Origin: Anastatus disparis
Taxonomy: Eukaryota; Arthropoda; Insecta; Hymenoptera; Eupelmidae
Assembly (NCBI GenBank): GCA_017163975.1
Contig: JAFFSR010000278.1
Span: forward strand, 744,001 to 808,000
Direction: 5' to 3'
DNA: 64,000 nucleotides
A model generated the notes under the pieces. That model saw nothing but the letters and a program-made list of their open reading frames with translations. It did no database searches and was not told the DNA's origin. Positions 32,816 through 43,689 of this stretch are shown here, in pieces (within the stretch, counting starts at the first letter, position 1; the number at the start of each line of letters is the position of its first letter). The position numbers and the translations under genes were made by a program.

Positions 32816-33601
32816 TTACGAGTTTTTATCTAGACCCAATCTTATATAATCAGTTAACTTAAGAATAGCTGTCTGCGTCGAGTTGTGCTTTCTGAAGGCA
32901 GTCTGCATTGGGTAAAGTAATTTATTTGCAGTAATAGACTTCTGCAATTGATCATGGACGATCTTCGCAAGTACCTTTGAAAGGAAACATAGAATAGCAA
33001 CAGGCCTGAAATCCTTAGGCGATTTTGGTGCAGAGCATTTCTTCAATGGCACAATACGTGCCTGCTTCCAAAGGCCAGGGAAGACCCCCCGAGCAAAAGA
33101 GGAGTTGAACAGAGCTACAAGATGTTCACCAATAAACGGTAATGCTTTAAGTATCACGCTTTGCGGAATGCCATTCTCACCACGAGCCTGCGATAAGGAG
33201 TGAGAAGCTGCAAGAATAACATCGTTAACATTGATTGGTTTAAAAGCAAAACCGTTTTCACTGCATTCAAAAAGAAACTTCTTGCGTTCCTCACCATAAT
33301 CATGCGGCGAAACCGACATCCCAGCAAAGTGCGCATTAAGCTCATTTGGAGTAAATCCATTCAGATTCCCTTGTGGTCCGGATAACAGTCCCATCTCTCT
33401 TAACTCCTTCCAGACATTACCGTTTGTAAGAGCCTCAAATAGTCTGTTGTGGTAATATTCAGTTCTTGCGCGTTCAGTCTGTTCGTCCACTGCCTTACGT
33501 AACTGTAGAAATTCAGAGAGATATTCAGTGTCATTTGCCCGTTTGTATCGTCTATATGTGGCATCTCTTTTGCGCTGCATTTGCGACAACTCTCCATCCA
33601 T
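32816..33601 (-). pseudogene. LINE ORF2: linker and RT N-terminal part
   Basis: A 261-codon frame covers the region before RT (MDGELSQMQRKRDATYRRYK) and RT blocks including NGIPQSVILKALP, VFPGLWKQARIVPLKK, DFRPVAILCFLSKVLAKIV and QTAFRKHNSTQTAIL. These are standard LINE RT motifs 0-2. The frame breaks at 32816 before the catalytic blocks. RT copies the element RNA at a nicked target site. Confidence 0.8.
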
Positions 33602-33851
33602 CCATGGTGGCTTCTTTTTTGTACATTAAAATATTTTTATTGGTGCTAAATTTTCAATAGCAGCAGTGAGATTATCGCAAATGCAGTCGAGTGCAGACTC
33701 TGGATCCACTATATCAGTTGTCAATTTGGACCAATCATATTAACATTATATTATAACCGGCTTATTCCTCTAATAATAATTTCCCACTAATATTCTTATG
33801 ATTTCGATACCTAATCGATTTTTGCACTAAACTGCATACATTTTAGGCTAT

Positions 33852-34187
33852 TCAAACGTCAATTAAGTTGTGCCAACTATGAAAGTTCGCAGGTACGTTA
33901 CGTGCGTCAAGTATGATGTCATTGTCATCCACAAAAATCAGGTTTATCCATGTGCGAGATGATGGAGTTATATACGTAGCACCGTGCTGGATCAACTGAA
34001 GCGAAAGCTCAGCGGACAGCTTATTAAGAAACTTCGCATCACTGCTTTCACGCAGGAGATCGGCATTCAGATCTCCCATCATAATTTTAAATGAGAAATC
34101 GGGAGTCAAACTTATTAACGTATCAATTAGATTAGAGTTTTTGGTAAAAGAAATGATAGATGGATGGTTAATGACGGAAACCAACAC
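33852..34187 (-). pseudogene. LINE endonuclease, C-terminal part
   Basis: Frame with IMMGDLNADLL, the GDxN catalytic motif of APE-type endonucleases, then TWINLIFVDDNDI, equivalent to the SxIDxIF block (with Asn for the central Asp). The endonuclease nicks target DNA to prime reverse transcription. It is separated by a frame break from the N-terminal half at 34206-34580. Confidence 0.7.
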
Positions 34188-34205
34188 AGATTCAGAGTTA
34201 CCTGC

Positions 34206-34580
34206 TCAGAAAATATATTCAGGCACTCCAGGTTTACCACTGATAATTAAAGTTGATGTATTCGAAAAAGCTAATATCTCACATTTCAGATTATCTTTAA
34301 CGTAAAAGGCAACACCTCCTCCATGAAGGTTTCTATCCTGTCTAAAAACTTTATATCCCTTAATCTGAATGACATGGTCCAAGACAGTTGGACCCAGCCA
34401 GGTCTCAGCCACTTCAAACAGATCATAAGAACGGCCGTCACATAGGAGCTCACGCACCTGTTTAATGTCAGCCCTTAAAGAAGTCACATCCAAAAAGCCT
34501 GCTCGCAGTGCCCCCTTTTTTCTTTTTTGACTCCCTGAGGAGATCTGGCTTACTAGGAGAGTATCAGACCTCCAGATCAC
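34206..34580 (-). pseudogene. LINE endonuclease, N-terminal part
   Basis: Contains ADIKQVRELLCDGRSYDLFE then VAETWLGPTV (the ETW block of APE endonucleases) and GGGVAFYVKDNL. The first ~10 codons run into the MITE at 34553. The true 5' part of ORF2 lies beyond it. Confidence 0.75.
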
Positions 34581-35218
34581 GGATTTTGCTCAAACTTTGG
34601 GATAAGTTTTCAGATGTCAAAATATGAAAGGAAACAGAATTTTAGATCCCAACGCTCAATATTTCCCTAGTTACAGGCAATTAGAGAAAATCATTAAAAA
34701 AAGTTACTAGATTTTCAAACGCATATAGTTCCTTAGCATTGATAGCTAGGAGCTTGAAACTTTTTTTAAATGAAAGCTGAGCTCAAATCCTTTCGAAATA
34801 GTCGTTATAGCATGTCAAAATATTATTTTTTCCCAAAGTTATAGCGTGATAAATATTGGACTTAATTTTTCTTTTTAAAACATTAATTTATAACAAAAGC
34901 TGAAATTGGGTCAAATGTTTATTACGCTATGACTTTGGGAAAAAATAATATTTTGACACGCTATAACTACTATTTCAAAAGAATTTGAACTCAGCTTTCA
35001 TTTAAAAAAAGTTTCAAGTTCCTAGCTATCAATGCTAAGAAACCATATGCGTTTGAAAATCTAGTAACTTTTTTAGTGATTTTCTCTAATTGCCTGTAAC
35101 TAGGGAAATATTGAGCGTTGGGATCCAAAATTCTGTTTCCTTTCATATTTTGACATATGAAAACTTATCCCAAAGTTTGATCAAAATTCGTGATCCGAAG
35201 GTCTGATACTCTCCTAGT
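34553..35218. mobile_element. 666-bp palindromic MITE with TTA target duplication
   Basis: Ends CTAGGAGAGTATCAGACC / GGTCTGATACTCTCCTAG, flanked by TTA at 34550-34552 and 35219-35221. It is a complete inverted repeat with a small AT-rich loop near 34870. It separates LINE ORF1 from ORF2. The 3-bp duplication would suit PIF/Harbinger-like elements, but the family is not established. Confidence 0.8.
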
Positions 35219-35221
35219 TAG

Positions 35222-35751
35222 TCATTGTTGAGAGAGATCATTATTATTTAACTTACTTTTAATAACAGGACATTGATCATTAGAGACTATCTTAATAGCA
35301 TTGTCAACCTTATTTAAGCATCCACTAATTACACAAGATTTGTCATCAATAAAATTTTTATCTAAAATAACATTATTTGAACTACTTAAAATTTTATCTA
35401 TATCATCTTTCGTAGCAAATGTGTATGCTCTCTCCGCACTTCCCCGTCTTACCAGAAATCTGCACCTTCTATGCCAAACAAAATTAATCGCTTTATCCTT
35501 AGCATATTTCTTTAGATCTTTGAAATCATTGTGTATGTCTTTTTGAAGATATTGATTAATAAAAACCTTATAGTGGTTTTTTCAGGCAGACAAGCTAGCA
35601 AAACGAGAAAGATTAATATCTGCCGTTGAGAAACCAGTAATTTTTCTATTTTCGTTTAATATTTGTTGAACTAGACTAGCCTCAGAGAGTCTGACTAGCA
35701 GTGAGGAAGGACCCCCTGGGCCGTCCCTGATCTCACCGCTTCTAGAATCAG
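35222..35751 (-). pseudogene. LINE ORF1 C-terminal (FP/zinc-finger-type) fragment
   Basis: Read on the minus strand: SRFASLSA, a TGA at 35582-35584, then KNHYKVFINQYLQKDIHNDF, then INFVWHRRCRFLVRRG. The last piece resembles the C-terminal FP-like (baculovirus FP25K-type) domain found in ORF1 proteins of Jockey/CR1-type LINEs, which bind element RNA. The 5' end is truncated at 35751, where the target duplication begins. Confidence 0.6.
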
Positions 35752-35758
35752 ACGAGAT

Positions 35759-37260
35759 ATACCATTTAAAAGATTTTAGTATAACAAAAGAACCGCAGCT
35801 GACGCTAAACAGTTGCGATAATCGTTACATCCCGGGTTCCATTCAACAAAATAAAGCCCACGAGGGCTTATTTTAAAGCTTAAGTGTTTTATAATAATAT
35901 TTCAACCATAAAATTTAAGAAAAAATTGTCCATCTATGTTTGCGGTTAGTAAAAAGATGAAAGTTCTTATAAAAACAATTTCATAAATCATTTTCAAATG
36001 AGATAGCACCATCTAAAACGTGGAATAATACCCTTAAATGCATAGAATTTTTAATTTTCCTTGTCAGGTATTGGACAAATTTCCATTTTTTACTAAATCT
36101 ATTTTTTACGCGAGATATAGTATTTACAAGATTTATATGTTACAAAAAAACCTGCACTGATGCCGAAGAGTTGCGATAATCATTTTATCTCTGGTTCTAT
36201 TCAACTAAATTCGACTCATAAGGGCCTATTTTAAAGTTTGAAATATTAACAATGATATTGCAATCATAAAATCTAAAAAAATTTTGTCCATCTATGATTG
36301 CGGTTTGTAAAAAGATAAAAATTCCTATAAATGCAGCTTCATAAATCGGTTTCCAATTGAATCGCATCATCTAATCCGTTAAAGAATACCCTAAGACTAC
36401 CTTAAATTTTTAGCTTGTATCGTTATTGAATAGATAAGTTTTAATTTCTTACGATGTATATTATTTTCACCGAGATATAGTATCTACCAAATGTATCCAT
36501 AATTAAATAACCATTACCGACGCCGAACTCTTGCTGAAATCGATACATCTCCAGTTCTGTTTACCTAAATAAAGTTTGGAAAAGCTTATTTTAAATCCTC
36601 AGAGTTTCAGAATAATGTCGACACCATAAAAATCAAGAAAAGTTTGTATTTCGTATCATTGCGATGAATAAAAAGTTTGAAATTCTTATAAATACAACTT
36701 AATGAATCCGTTTCCAATGGAACCGCAACTACCAAAACAAGGAACGTGGAATAATGGCTTTAAAATACCTGAAATTCACAGTATTTGTCGTTAGTAAATA
36801 TTACGATTTTTAATTTTTACGATATCTATTTTTTATCGCGAGTTATAGTATTTACGATATTTTTCTATTACACAATGCTCTCTACGGGCGCCAATTACTT
36901 GATGAAATCGATATATCTCCGGTTCTATTCAACCAAATTAGGCTCAATAAGGCTTTATTTGAAGCTGACAAGCTTCATTAAAAAAACACAGCCATAAAGG
37001 CGAAGAAAAAATTGCCTATCTATGATTGCGATCAACGAAACGTTAGTTTTATCAGATTTTTACTCATGCGTACTTGCGTGAATTGCCATAACTCTGGTTA
37101 TAATTAATAAAATTTGGCTTAGTACGATTTATTTTGAAGCTCAAGAGCTTTATATTTTTAACGCATTCATACAGATCAAGAAAAAATTATCCAACTATAG
37201 TTGCGATGAACAAAAAGTTGAAAAACTTTATAAAACCAAATTTATGCATTGGTTTTTCAT
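35759..37260 (+). repeat. ~365-bp satellite array, plus orientation (right part)
   Basis: Anchors GACGC or GCGCC near 35793, 36162, 36519 and 36887 give spacings of about 357-369. Units are more diverged to the right. The last recognisable unit fades near 37260. Confidence 0.7.
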
Positions 37261-37436
37261 AGGTAATTCATCATCTCATTTAAATGACTAATAATTAATT
37301 GCAAGTTATTTGATGTTAATCAAAATAAATTTTCCAGTAATAATAGCATTAATCATAATACTGAATTATTTTATAATTTAATTATCTATTTATTTATTTC
37401 ACATTTAAAACTATGTCTAATTTTTTATTGCTCTTA

Positions 37437-37832
37437 AGAGGACGTTGGATCTCTCTATCCTTTTCTAATTGAAAAATGTAGGTTTTTGGAAAAATTAGTG
37501 ATTATTGATAAAAATTAAGAGTTGTCTGCAAAGTGTACAGTAAAGAGCAATATTTTTTCTGATAAGAACAAATTAATTTTGATGCTTTGTTTTCAAGAAA
37601 AATTTTATATACTTGAAAAATCATATTCTATAGCCTAAGTTATGATTTTTTAAATACGTCAAAATTTTCTTGAAAACAAAGCATTAAGATTAATTTGTCC
37701 TTATCAGAAAAAATATTGCTTCTGACTGTACAAGTTGCGGACAACTCTTAATTTTTATCAATAATTATCAGTTTTTTCAAAAACCTATATTTTTCAAGTA
37801 AAAAAGAATGGAGAGATCCAGCGTCCCCTTGA
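37437..37832. mobile_element. Palindromic MITE (GAGGACGTTGGATCTCTC ends)
   Basis: AAGAGGACGTTGGATCTCTC on the left pairs with GAGAGATCCAGCGTCCCCTT on the right. The arms continue through ATTTTTATCAATAATTATCA-type sequence to a centre near 37635. No clear target duplication. Confidence 0.7.
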
Positions 37833-38108
37833 TTATAATATAATTGATTTATAACGATTTCTGTTGTTATTTTATGCTTTTCTTTCTGAAATAACTTCAC
37901 AATAGACGAAATAATTGTATTTCTGTAAGACAATACTTTATTAGTTATAAATGTTTCTTTACATAAAACACGCTTAATATATAAATGTACAACAAATTTT
38001 TTAATTTAAAATATTTAGCGATAAATTATATTAAAATATTTTAATAAAATTATCATATAGACTTTTCATTTTTCAATACAATTTTTCCCGTACATATAAC
38101 TTACTCAC
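37833..38108. other. AT-rich non-coding DNA
   Basis: Nothing supported. It would lie in an intron if the exon candidate at 38109-38273 were real. Confidence 0.3.
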
Positions 38109-38273
38109 CGGTTTAATTTTTTTTATTTTTGATTTTTTATGGCAGCAGGAAAGCAAACAAAATACCGATAATATGTAAATACCGTCTACTGTTAGTATTG
38201 CAATGAGCACCATAAAAAATCCGTCAACTTGAACATCTAATACTGTTGATGAGATTCTTTTTAGTGGAGGCAA
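38109..38273 (-). other. Candidate host exon with splice donor (low confidence)
   Basis: On the minus strand an open frame encodes PPLKRISSTVLDVQVDGFF, then one hydrophobic segment (MVLIAILTVDGIYILSVF) and a cytosolic-like CC plus lysine-rich tail. At its end the sequence is CCG|GTGAGTAAG, a consensus 5' splice site. No acceptor was identified, and the upstream side is transposon relic. I do not recognise the protein. Confidence 0.25.
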
Positions 38274-38289
38274 ATTATTTTCGAAAAGT

Positions 38290-39260
38290 ATTCTAACTCG
38301 AAGAGATGTTGCAGTAGGTAAATTAAATCAAGAATATTTAACTGCTGAAGATTTACATAATGTAGTTAGTATTAATAACAAAACATGTAAATTTGTAATG
38401 GAAGAAATCATTAATGGCCATTTATATAAAGACTGCAGCGAAAGTAATATGCCTAGTTCAAATGTTCTTCTAAAAACTTGTATTCGCAAAAAAATCTGGT
38501 ATTTTAATTTGTAAGGGTATTTCAATTGTTTGAATAATCACGAATACTATCGTAGGAATTTTTTATTCGCACTCTAGAGAAGCAAATGGAGAAACTGAAC
38601 CTGATGGAACTGCTGGTTTTGTCGCAACATCAAACGTTAATAAATTGTTTGAAATTCTTGTAAAATATATACCCGAGTGTACATCAGCCTATAATCGTGA
38701 TAGCCAGTATCAGTACATGGTTGTATTAGTAAATGTGGAAGATCATAGCGCCTTTCAAAGCCTTGGTAGCAATATATTGCAAAACATGAATTTGTATTGA
38801 ATGATGAAGAGCTTTTAGTCCCTGTTAGAATAACAGAAAATAATATTGAAAATGATAATACAAATGAAGAGTGTGAACGGCAAACGAATGCTGTAGAAAA
38901 CTTACATGACATGTGAGAGAAAGCGGATGCAAATACCGAATCTGAAATTTTTAACATGATCAGCACTGACGAATTAAATAAAATTCAAAACCACAAACTT
39001 AATAGTAGCAAACAGTCTTTAAATAAAGAGACATTTGATTTCATAACTAATGAAAATATTACCAACTTTACTGAAATATGGAGTCAACTACATGATGCAT
39101 ACGATAATCATGACAGACTGTTAGAATGTAATTTTGTTAATATTAAGTAAATAGGTCAAAGAAATAGAGGTTTGGTGAGATATCTTATTTTTAAGTGTAA
39201 TATTGGTGGCAAAGATGTAGAAATTTCTACCGTACCTAATAACACAAGAGAAATTAAATT
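38290..39260 (+). pseudogene. Decayed DNA-transposon gene cluster (protease-like and MULE-like pieces)
   Basis: Several broken frames lie on the plus strand. 38300-38513 reads QEYLTAEDLHNVVSINNKTC. 38540-38800 reads GIFYSHSREANGETEPDGTA; the SHSR...DGTA arrangement recalls the C-terminal, histidine-bearing half of the OTU/tegument-like cysteine proteases of transposons. 38956-39150 is a polar frame ending RLLECNFVNIK. After a stop comes RGLVRYLIFKCNIGGK, resembling the CxF...GL...FKC block near the N-terminus of MULE-like transposases in insects. All are interrupted by stops. Family calls are tentative. Confidence 0.35.
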
Positions 39261-40189
39261 AATTTTTTTTAGTTTTCTTTAATAAATCATATCGTGTAAG
39301 GTTAAGACTCCAAAATGCGATCACTCTTTGAGAAAATTAGGTTAAATTAAATAAAAAAACGCTGCCAAGTGCTTTGGCGGAATGCTTTCTCATAGAGCTC
39401 TTTGAGTTTCATTAATTTTTTTATATTTATTCAAATGTGATTTTAATATATAACTAGTGGGCATATATTTGCACTTGACTTATGTAATTCTTATCTAATT
39501 CTGGGGTAAAGTGCTGCTGCAAGGTTCTTACGGAAGACTGCTTCAATTCTGCTGCAAGTTTGCGTGTTTATTCTCGTCATATAATTGCGCTCAACTTATG
39601 TCATTTTTAAGAGTGACTCAGAAATCAAAAGAAGTGATCAAAAAGCTACGCTAATAAAATTATTTTTTTAAACTTGGTTCATAAAGACAGTAGAAAATAA
39701 CTTGTATACAAATTTTAGAGCAATTCTATCGAGTACTTTACGTAAAATGGAAAAAAACTGAAATATGAAAATTTTTTAAGAAAATTTTTTTAATTTTCTA
39801 AAATGAAAACTACGCTAAAAAGATCGGTTTATAAAATTTATCCTTCTTTTGGCAGATGCAAATTATTCCCATGGAAATCTCAAAGCAAATTCATCAGTTA
39901 ACTTACGTAAAATACAAAAAAAAAAATTAAAAATCGAAAATTTTTTCAAATTCTTAAAATGGCTCTATAAAAAAAATACACTATGAATACTAATTTTCAA
40001 TAGCTTCCCGCCTAGTTATAACAACATAGATGGTATACAAAATTTGAAGCAAATCCATCGAGTAATTTTCGAGATCTAACTGGTTAAATAAATAACATTT
40101 TCTTTTCAAAATTTCTTTTTCAAAATTTTAAAAATGCTCTAAAATTAAAACTACGCGGTGAAAATCAATTTTTGAAAATTTCACCATGG
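39261..40189. repeat. AT-rich DNA with three degenerate ~165-bp units
   Basis: Markers AGCAATTCTATCGAGTACTT (39718), AGCAAATTCATCAGTTAACT (39882) and AGCAAATCCATCGAGTAATT (40050) are spaced 164 and 168 bases apart, with similar flanking text (AAAACTACGCT, GTATACAAATTTT). It is a short decayed tandem repeat. The first ~340 bases hold nothing recognisable. Confidence 0.5.
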
Positions 40190-40283
40190 ACCGTCAAAAC
40201 AAACCCCCACTCTACCACCCCGAAGACTACTGACCATAAGGTCAACGTCTTCTGAGAAGATAGCGTGAACGTGTTTTGACGGT
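40190..40283. repeat. 94-bp imperfect hairpin
   Basis: ACCGTCAAAACA pairs with TGTTTTGACGGT at the ends, and GAAGAC..GACC ATAA GGTC..GTCTTC forms the loop stem. It could be a tiny MITE or a small structured RNA. No target duplication is clear. Confidence 0.45.
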
Positions 40284-40388
40284 ACATAATACCCTCAAAC
40301 ATGAATAAAAAAATTTTTAAATTTAAAAAATTTATTTATGCATAAAAGTAAAAAAATACAAATTATCAGAAAACACACACGTATACAA

Positions 40389-40435
<47 letters not shown>

Positions 40436-40694
40436 AAGTTATATCTTTTGTTTCATTTTTTTTTATTTCAAATTATAATAAAAAGTAAATTTGATTTTCA
40501 TCGGAACGTTCTTATTCAATAACATTTTGTGTTATTTTTTTTAAATTCAATAAATGAGTAATAAAGAAAAAAAGATGATAAAAGGCCGAATTAATATAAA
40601 ATTATGAGTTTGTTAATTAACCAACCATTATATACAAGTGTTTCCTGTGAGTCCTAAAAACTACTTCGTTTGAGTATTATTTACATGTATAAAA
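40284..40694. other. AT-rich DNA with an (AT)n run
   Basis: (AT)n at about 40393-40430. The missing upstream part of the 5' LTR may lie in here, but I cannot delimit it. Confidence 0.35.
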
Positions 40695-41001
40695 ATAAGA
40701 AAATATATTTTGTGCCTTGTGCCTTTAAGAACAATTATTTTGTGTAACGTGTTATAGGAACCTACAACAAAATTGTTGGGTTGATCAATCGAAGAAAGCA
40801 AAAACCAAAACAAAGAAGGCAAGATTATTTATCGCTTTGGTAATTGTGATCTCATAATAGTAATAACATATAAATAAAATTAACGTAGAGTCATTTAATT
40901 AATTGATGTTGTAGAACATTAAAGTTTAATTAAGATTTATTTTTCACATATATTTTAAAGCTCACAAAATGTAATCTTGCTATTCAATATAGGACGTTAC
41001 A
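40695..41001 (+). repeat. 5' LTR remnant
   Basis: TAAGA.AATATATTTTGT at the start and GGACGTTACA at the end are shared with 51897-52198, as are CAACAAAATTGTTGGGTTGA-type and GATCTCATAATAGTAATAA stretches. A possible primer site (TGGTACCATTGGTGGG) follows at 41006. The true LTR start was not found. Confidence 0.6.
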
Positions 41002-41368
41002 TAAGTGGTACCATTGGTGGGAATCATACGGAAATATTTAATAATGAGAGTCAAATGATAAAATAATATGAAAAAAAGAAATTATTGATGAAATGACCTA
41101 GGTATTTAACGACAGAAAAATAACTGAACCCGAAAAAAAAATTTTATTGCCTCACGTTGCATATGATTAGAAAATTCGTCGCAAGTTTTATTGAGGAAAC
41201 GATTGTCACAAAGAAAAGAGAGCTCTCGAAGAGAAGCTAGAATGCGCAATTAATACGGTCAATCGCAACTTCGACATAGTTAAATCTACTTTCCATCATT
41301 TAATCAGGGAAATCGAGGAGTGATTCGAGGTATTTGATTGGAAATTCAGAGCGGTTGCTCGTAAATTA

Positions 41369-41644
41369 ATGTTCCTAGGAGAATCATATGTATTATTTGA
41401 GGAAAAATTTGAAGACTACGACGACGCAGAAAAATTTTTCTATAAAAGAACTAATGCCCTCAAGAAAAATCAGGAAAAGATCGTAGACTGGTTAGTCCAG
41501 TGGGACATCCTGAAAAAAGAAAACAGGTTAGGAAAAACTTCGTTTTCATTATCTCTGTTGGTGCGAGTTTTGTGTGAAAATCGCGACATGATTCGGTATA
41601 TTCACGGGCGTTATTCGTTTCTCGGTAACTTTATTTGTTATTAA
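41369..41644 (+). pseudogene. Gag-like fragment of the Gypsy relic
   Basis: A 91-codon frame (MFLGESYVLFEEKFEDYDDA) with acidic and lysine-rich stretches lies where gag is expected, about 370 bp after the LTR. Assignment is by position only. It ends near a MITE insertion. Confidence 0.3.
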
Positions 41645-41694
41645 AACCGATTAACACAGTGCGTTCGGTAATCGAGTGAACCTTTAGTAATTAA

Positions 41695-41921
41695 GAGGCG
41701 GTCGGAACCAAATCGGTGACTTAGTTCGGTGCTTGTAATAAATGCTTATAATAATTTATTCATTTATTAATATGGTAAAAATATAGTCATTTCCTCTAGT
41801 CATGTATATAAAGAATGATTTGAAATAGTTTAAGCCATAAAAATATACAAAATATTATCGTAAAGCGAAAAATGCTGACTTGATATATACCGCAAGTCAC
41901 CGATTTGGTTCCGACCGCCTC
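41695..41921. mobile_element. TTAA-flanked MITE (GAGGCGGTCGGAACC ends)
   Basis: GAGGCGGTCGGAACCAAATC on the left is mirrored by GATTTGGTTCCGACCGCCTC on the right, with TTAA at 41691-41694 and 41922-41925. The 227 bp contain no gene. Likely piggyBac-mobilised. Confidence 0.85.
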
Positions 41922-42319
41922 TTAATGATGATAAATAAAAAAGTAAGACATGGTAATGGTGGTCGTGATTATTATGAGGATTCATTTTCTGAGTCTTCCT
42001 CATAAGGAACCGGAAACCGCGTTCATCAAGGAAACGAAACTTCTGCGGATTCAATTTTCGAAGAACAAACCGAACCCGTGGTAGAACCGCCGCGTATGCC
42101 ATGAATTCAGCGAAGAAATATCGGATTACTTCCCGATATTTCTTTTAATACACGGGAAATGCCGGTTATTCCCTGAGGCACAAGTGAGAGAAACGTGAGT
42201 CTCGTTAGCGAAGAATTCTAGCAGAAAGTTTCTAGACTCTTTAGGGAATTACAGCAAGACGAAGCAGATGAAGTAGAGGAAGCTTATCAAGCTTTTTCGC
42301 AGAAGGTCACTTAGAAAGT

Positions 42320-43681
42320 CAGTATAATACCAGGGATAGATGGTGTTCAAAGAAGTCAGTTAGAAACGCTTCTTTATGATTTCTAGGATATTTTTCGTCC
42401 GGAACTAGGAATAATACGTACTTATAAGCTTGATCTCGTGATCATCAACGAAAAACAACATTTCAAATGTACCCCCCTTTAAGAACTTTTTCCGTTTCAA
42501 GGTTATGTCGGCAATAGACATAATTATATATTAACAGCACGCTTTCGGTAATTCCGGTTACACAAAAAATCCAGGAAATACACCGCATTCCTGAATAATG
42601 AAAAAACATACCATTACAAAGTGTTCCATTTGGGTCGAAAGTGAGTGGAGTTGCACTAGCACGGGCTACCAAACCCATCTTGAGACCAATGAAGGAGTTC
42701 GTAATGGACTTTTTGGATGATTAGGTCTGCATATCTGACTCTTTTAACAAACACTTAAGACACCTACGAGAAATTTTCCATACAGCTCGAAGGGCGAACT
42801 GAACTTTCAATTTTGATAAGGTTAACTTATTCCGTACGGAGCTTAGGTTTTTAGGGCATATTCTCACAACAGAAGGGTTTATCATAAACCCAAAGAAGGT
42901 ATCAGCTATTAATCGGTTTACACCCCCAAGGACGGTAAGACAATTAAAAGGTTTCTCAGGATTAGTGAACTTTTTTGCAAAATTTACCCACGAGTCGTCC
43001 CTGGCGTCGGTGCCTCTCCTGGAATTAACCAGGAGAGGTGTCAAATGGTGTTAAGGAAGAAGACACCATGAAGCATTTGAAAAGATAAAAGGTCTGTTCA
43101 AGCAAGATGTGGTGCTATTCCATTCCATACGTAACAAATCTTACATTCTCTACACCAATGCAAGCTCTAGAGCTTTAGGGGCTACTTTGTGTCAAGAGGA
43201 TCATGATTCAGTAATGAGGCTCGAAAGCTTGGCAAGCCGTACTCTAAAGGCAGCTGAGATTAATTACTTCACGACGGAATTAGAAACACTTGCCATCCTG
43301 TGGGCACTTAACAAGTTTTGAACTTACGTTTACGGAACGCAAGTAGTCGTAAGGACCGACCATAAAGCATTGAAATTTTTAATCTCTAGCAAATTGTTAA
43401 GTGAACGGCTCAGAAGGTGTTTGTTGGCATTATAAGAATATGATTTGATCCTAGAATACATTCCAAATACAAAGAATTGCCTCGCGGACGCACTGAGTCG
43501 TATCCAAGACAATGGGATGGATATTGATAAAAATGAAATTTTTATTGCAATAGTTCTAGCAAGGAAACTCTTCAAGGAGGTAAATCGGATGTTGCATGAC
43601 CTAAGAAGCATGCAAGGAAAAGATAAAAAATTATCTGGAATAATTCAGGATCTTGAAGCTGGTAAAAAGAACATGACTTAA
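42320..43681 (+). pseudogene. Gypsy reverse transcriptase and RNase H, heavily mutated
   Basis: SQLETLLYDF then FRPELGIIRTYKLDLVI is the start of RT. FVMDFLDD with the catalytic LDD codons at 42713-42721 is followed at once by TAG. Then come FRTELRFLGHILTTEGFIIN, NRFTPPRTVRQLKGFSGL and NFFAKFT, the RT thumb. RNase H reads SYILYTNASSRALGATLCQ (catalytic Asp is Asn) and ELETLAILWALNKF. VRTDHKALKFLI and NTKNCLADALSRI end the domain. At least half a dozen stops and shifts make it non-functional. Confidence 0.8.
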
Positions 43682-43689
43682 ATTATGTA

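Larger units (their letters stand above)
31876..35751 (-). mobile_element. 5'-truncated APE-type LINE (Jockey/CR1 group) with 7-bp target duplication
   Basis: ACGAGAT at 31869-31875 and 35752-35758 is a 7-bp duplication, and joining the flanks restores the satellite sequence. The 3' end (left, in plus coordinates) carries a TCTATC/TCCATC microsatellite tail. In order of transcription it holds an ORF1 C-terminal part, endonuclease, RT with YADD, and the end of RT. There are several frame breaks and a palindromic MITE (34553-35218). Confidence 0.85.

Noticed and set aside
30450..37260. CRISPR-like array
   Set aside because: The ~365-bp tandem units have no short repeat-spacer structure and this is eukaryotic DNA; it is a satellite.
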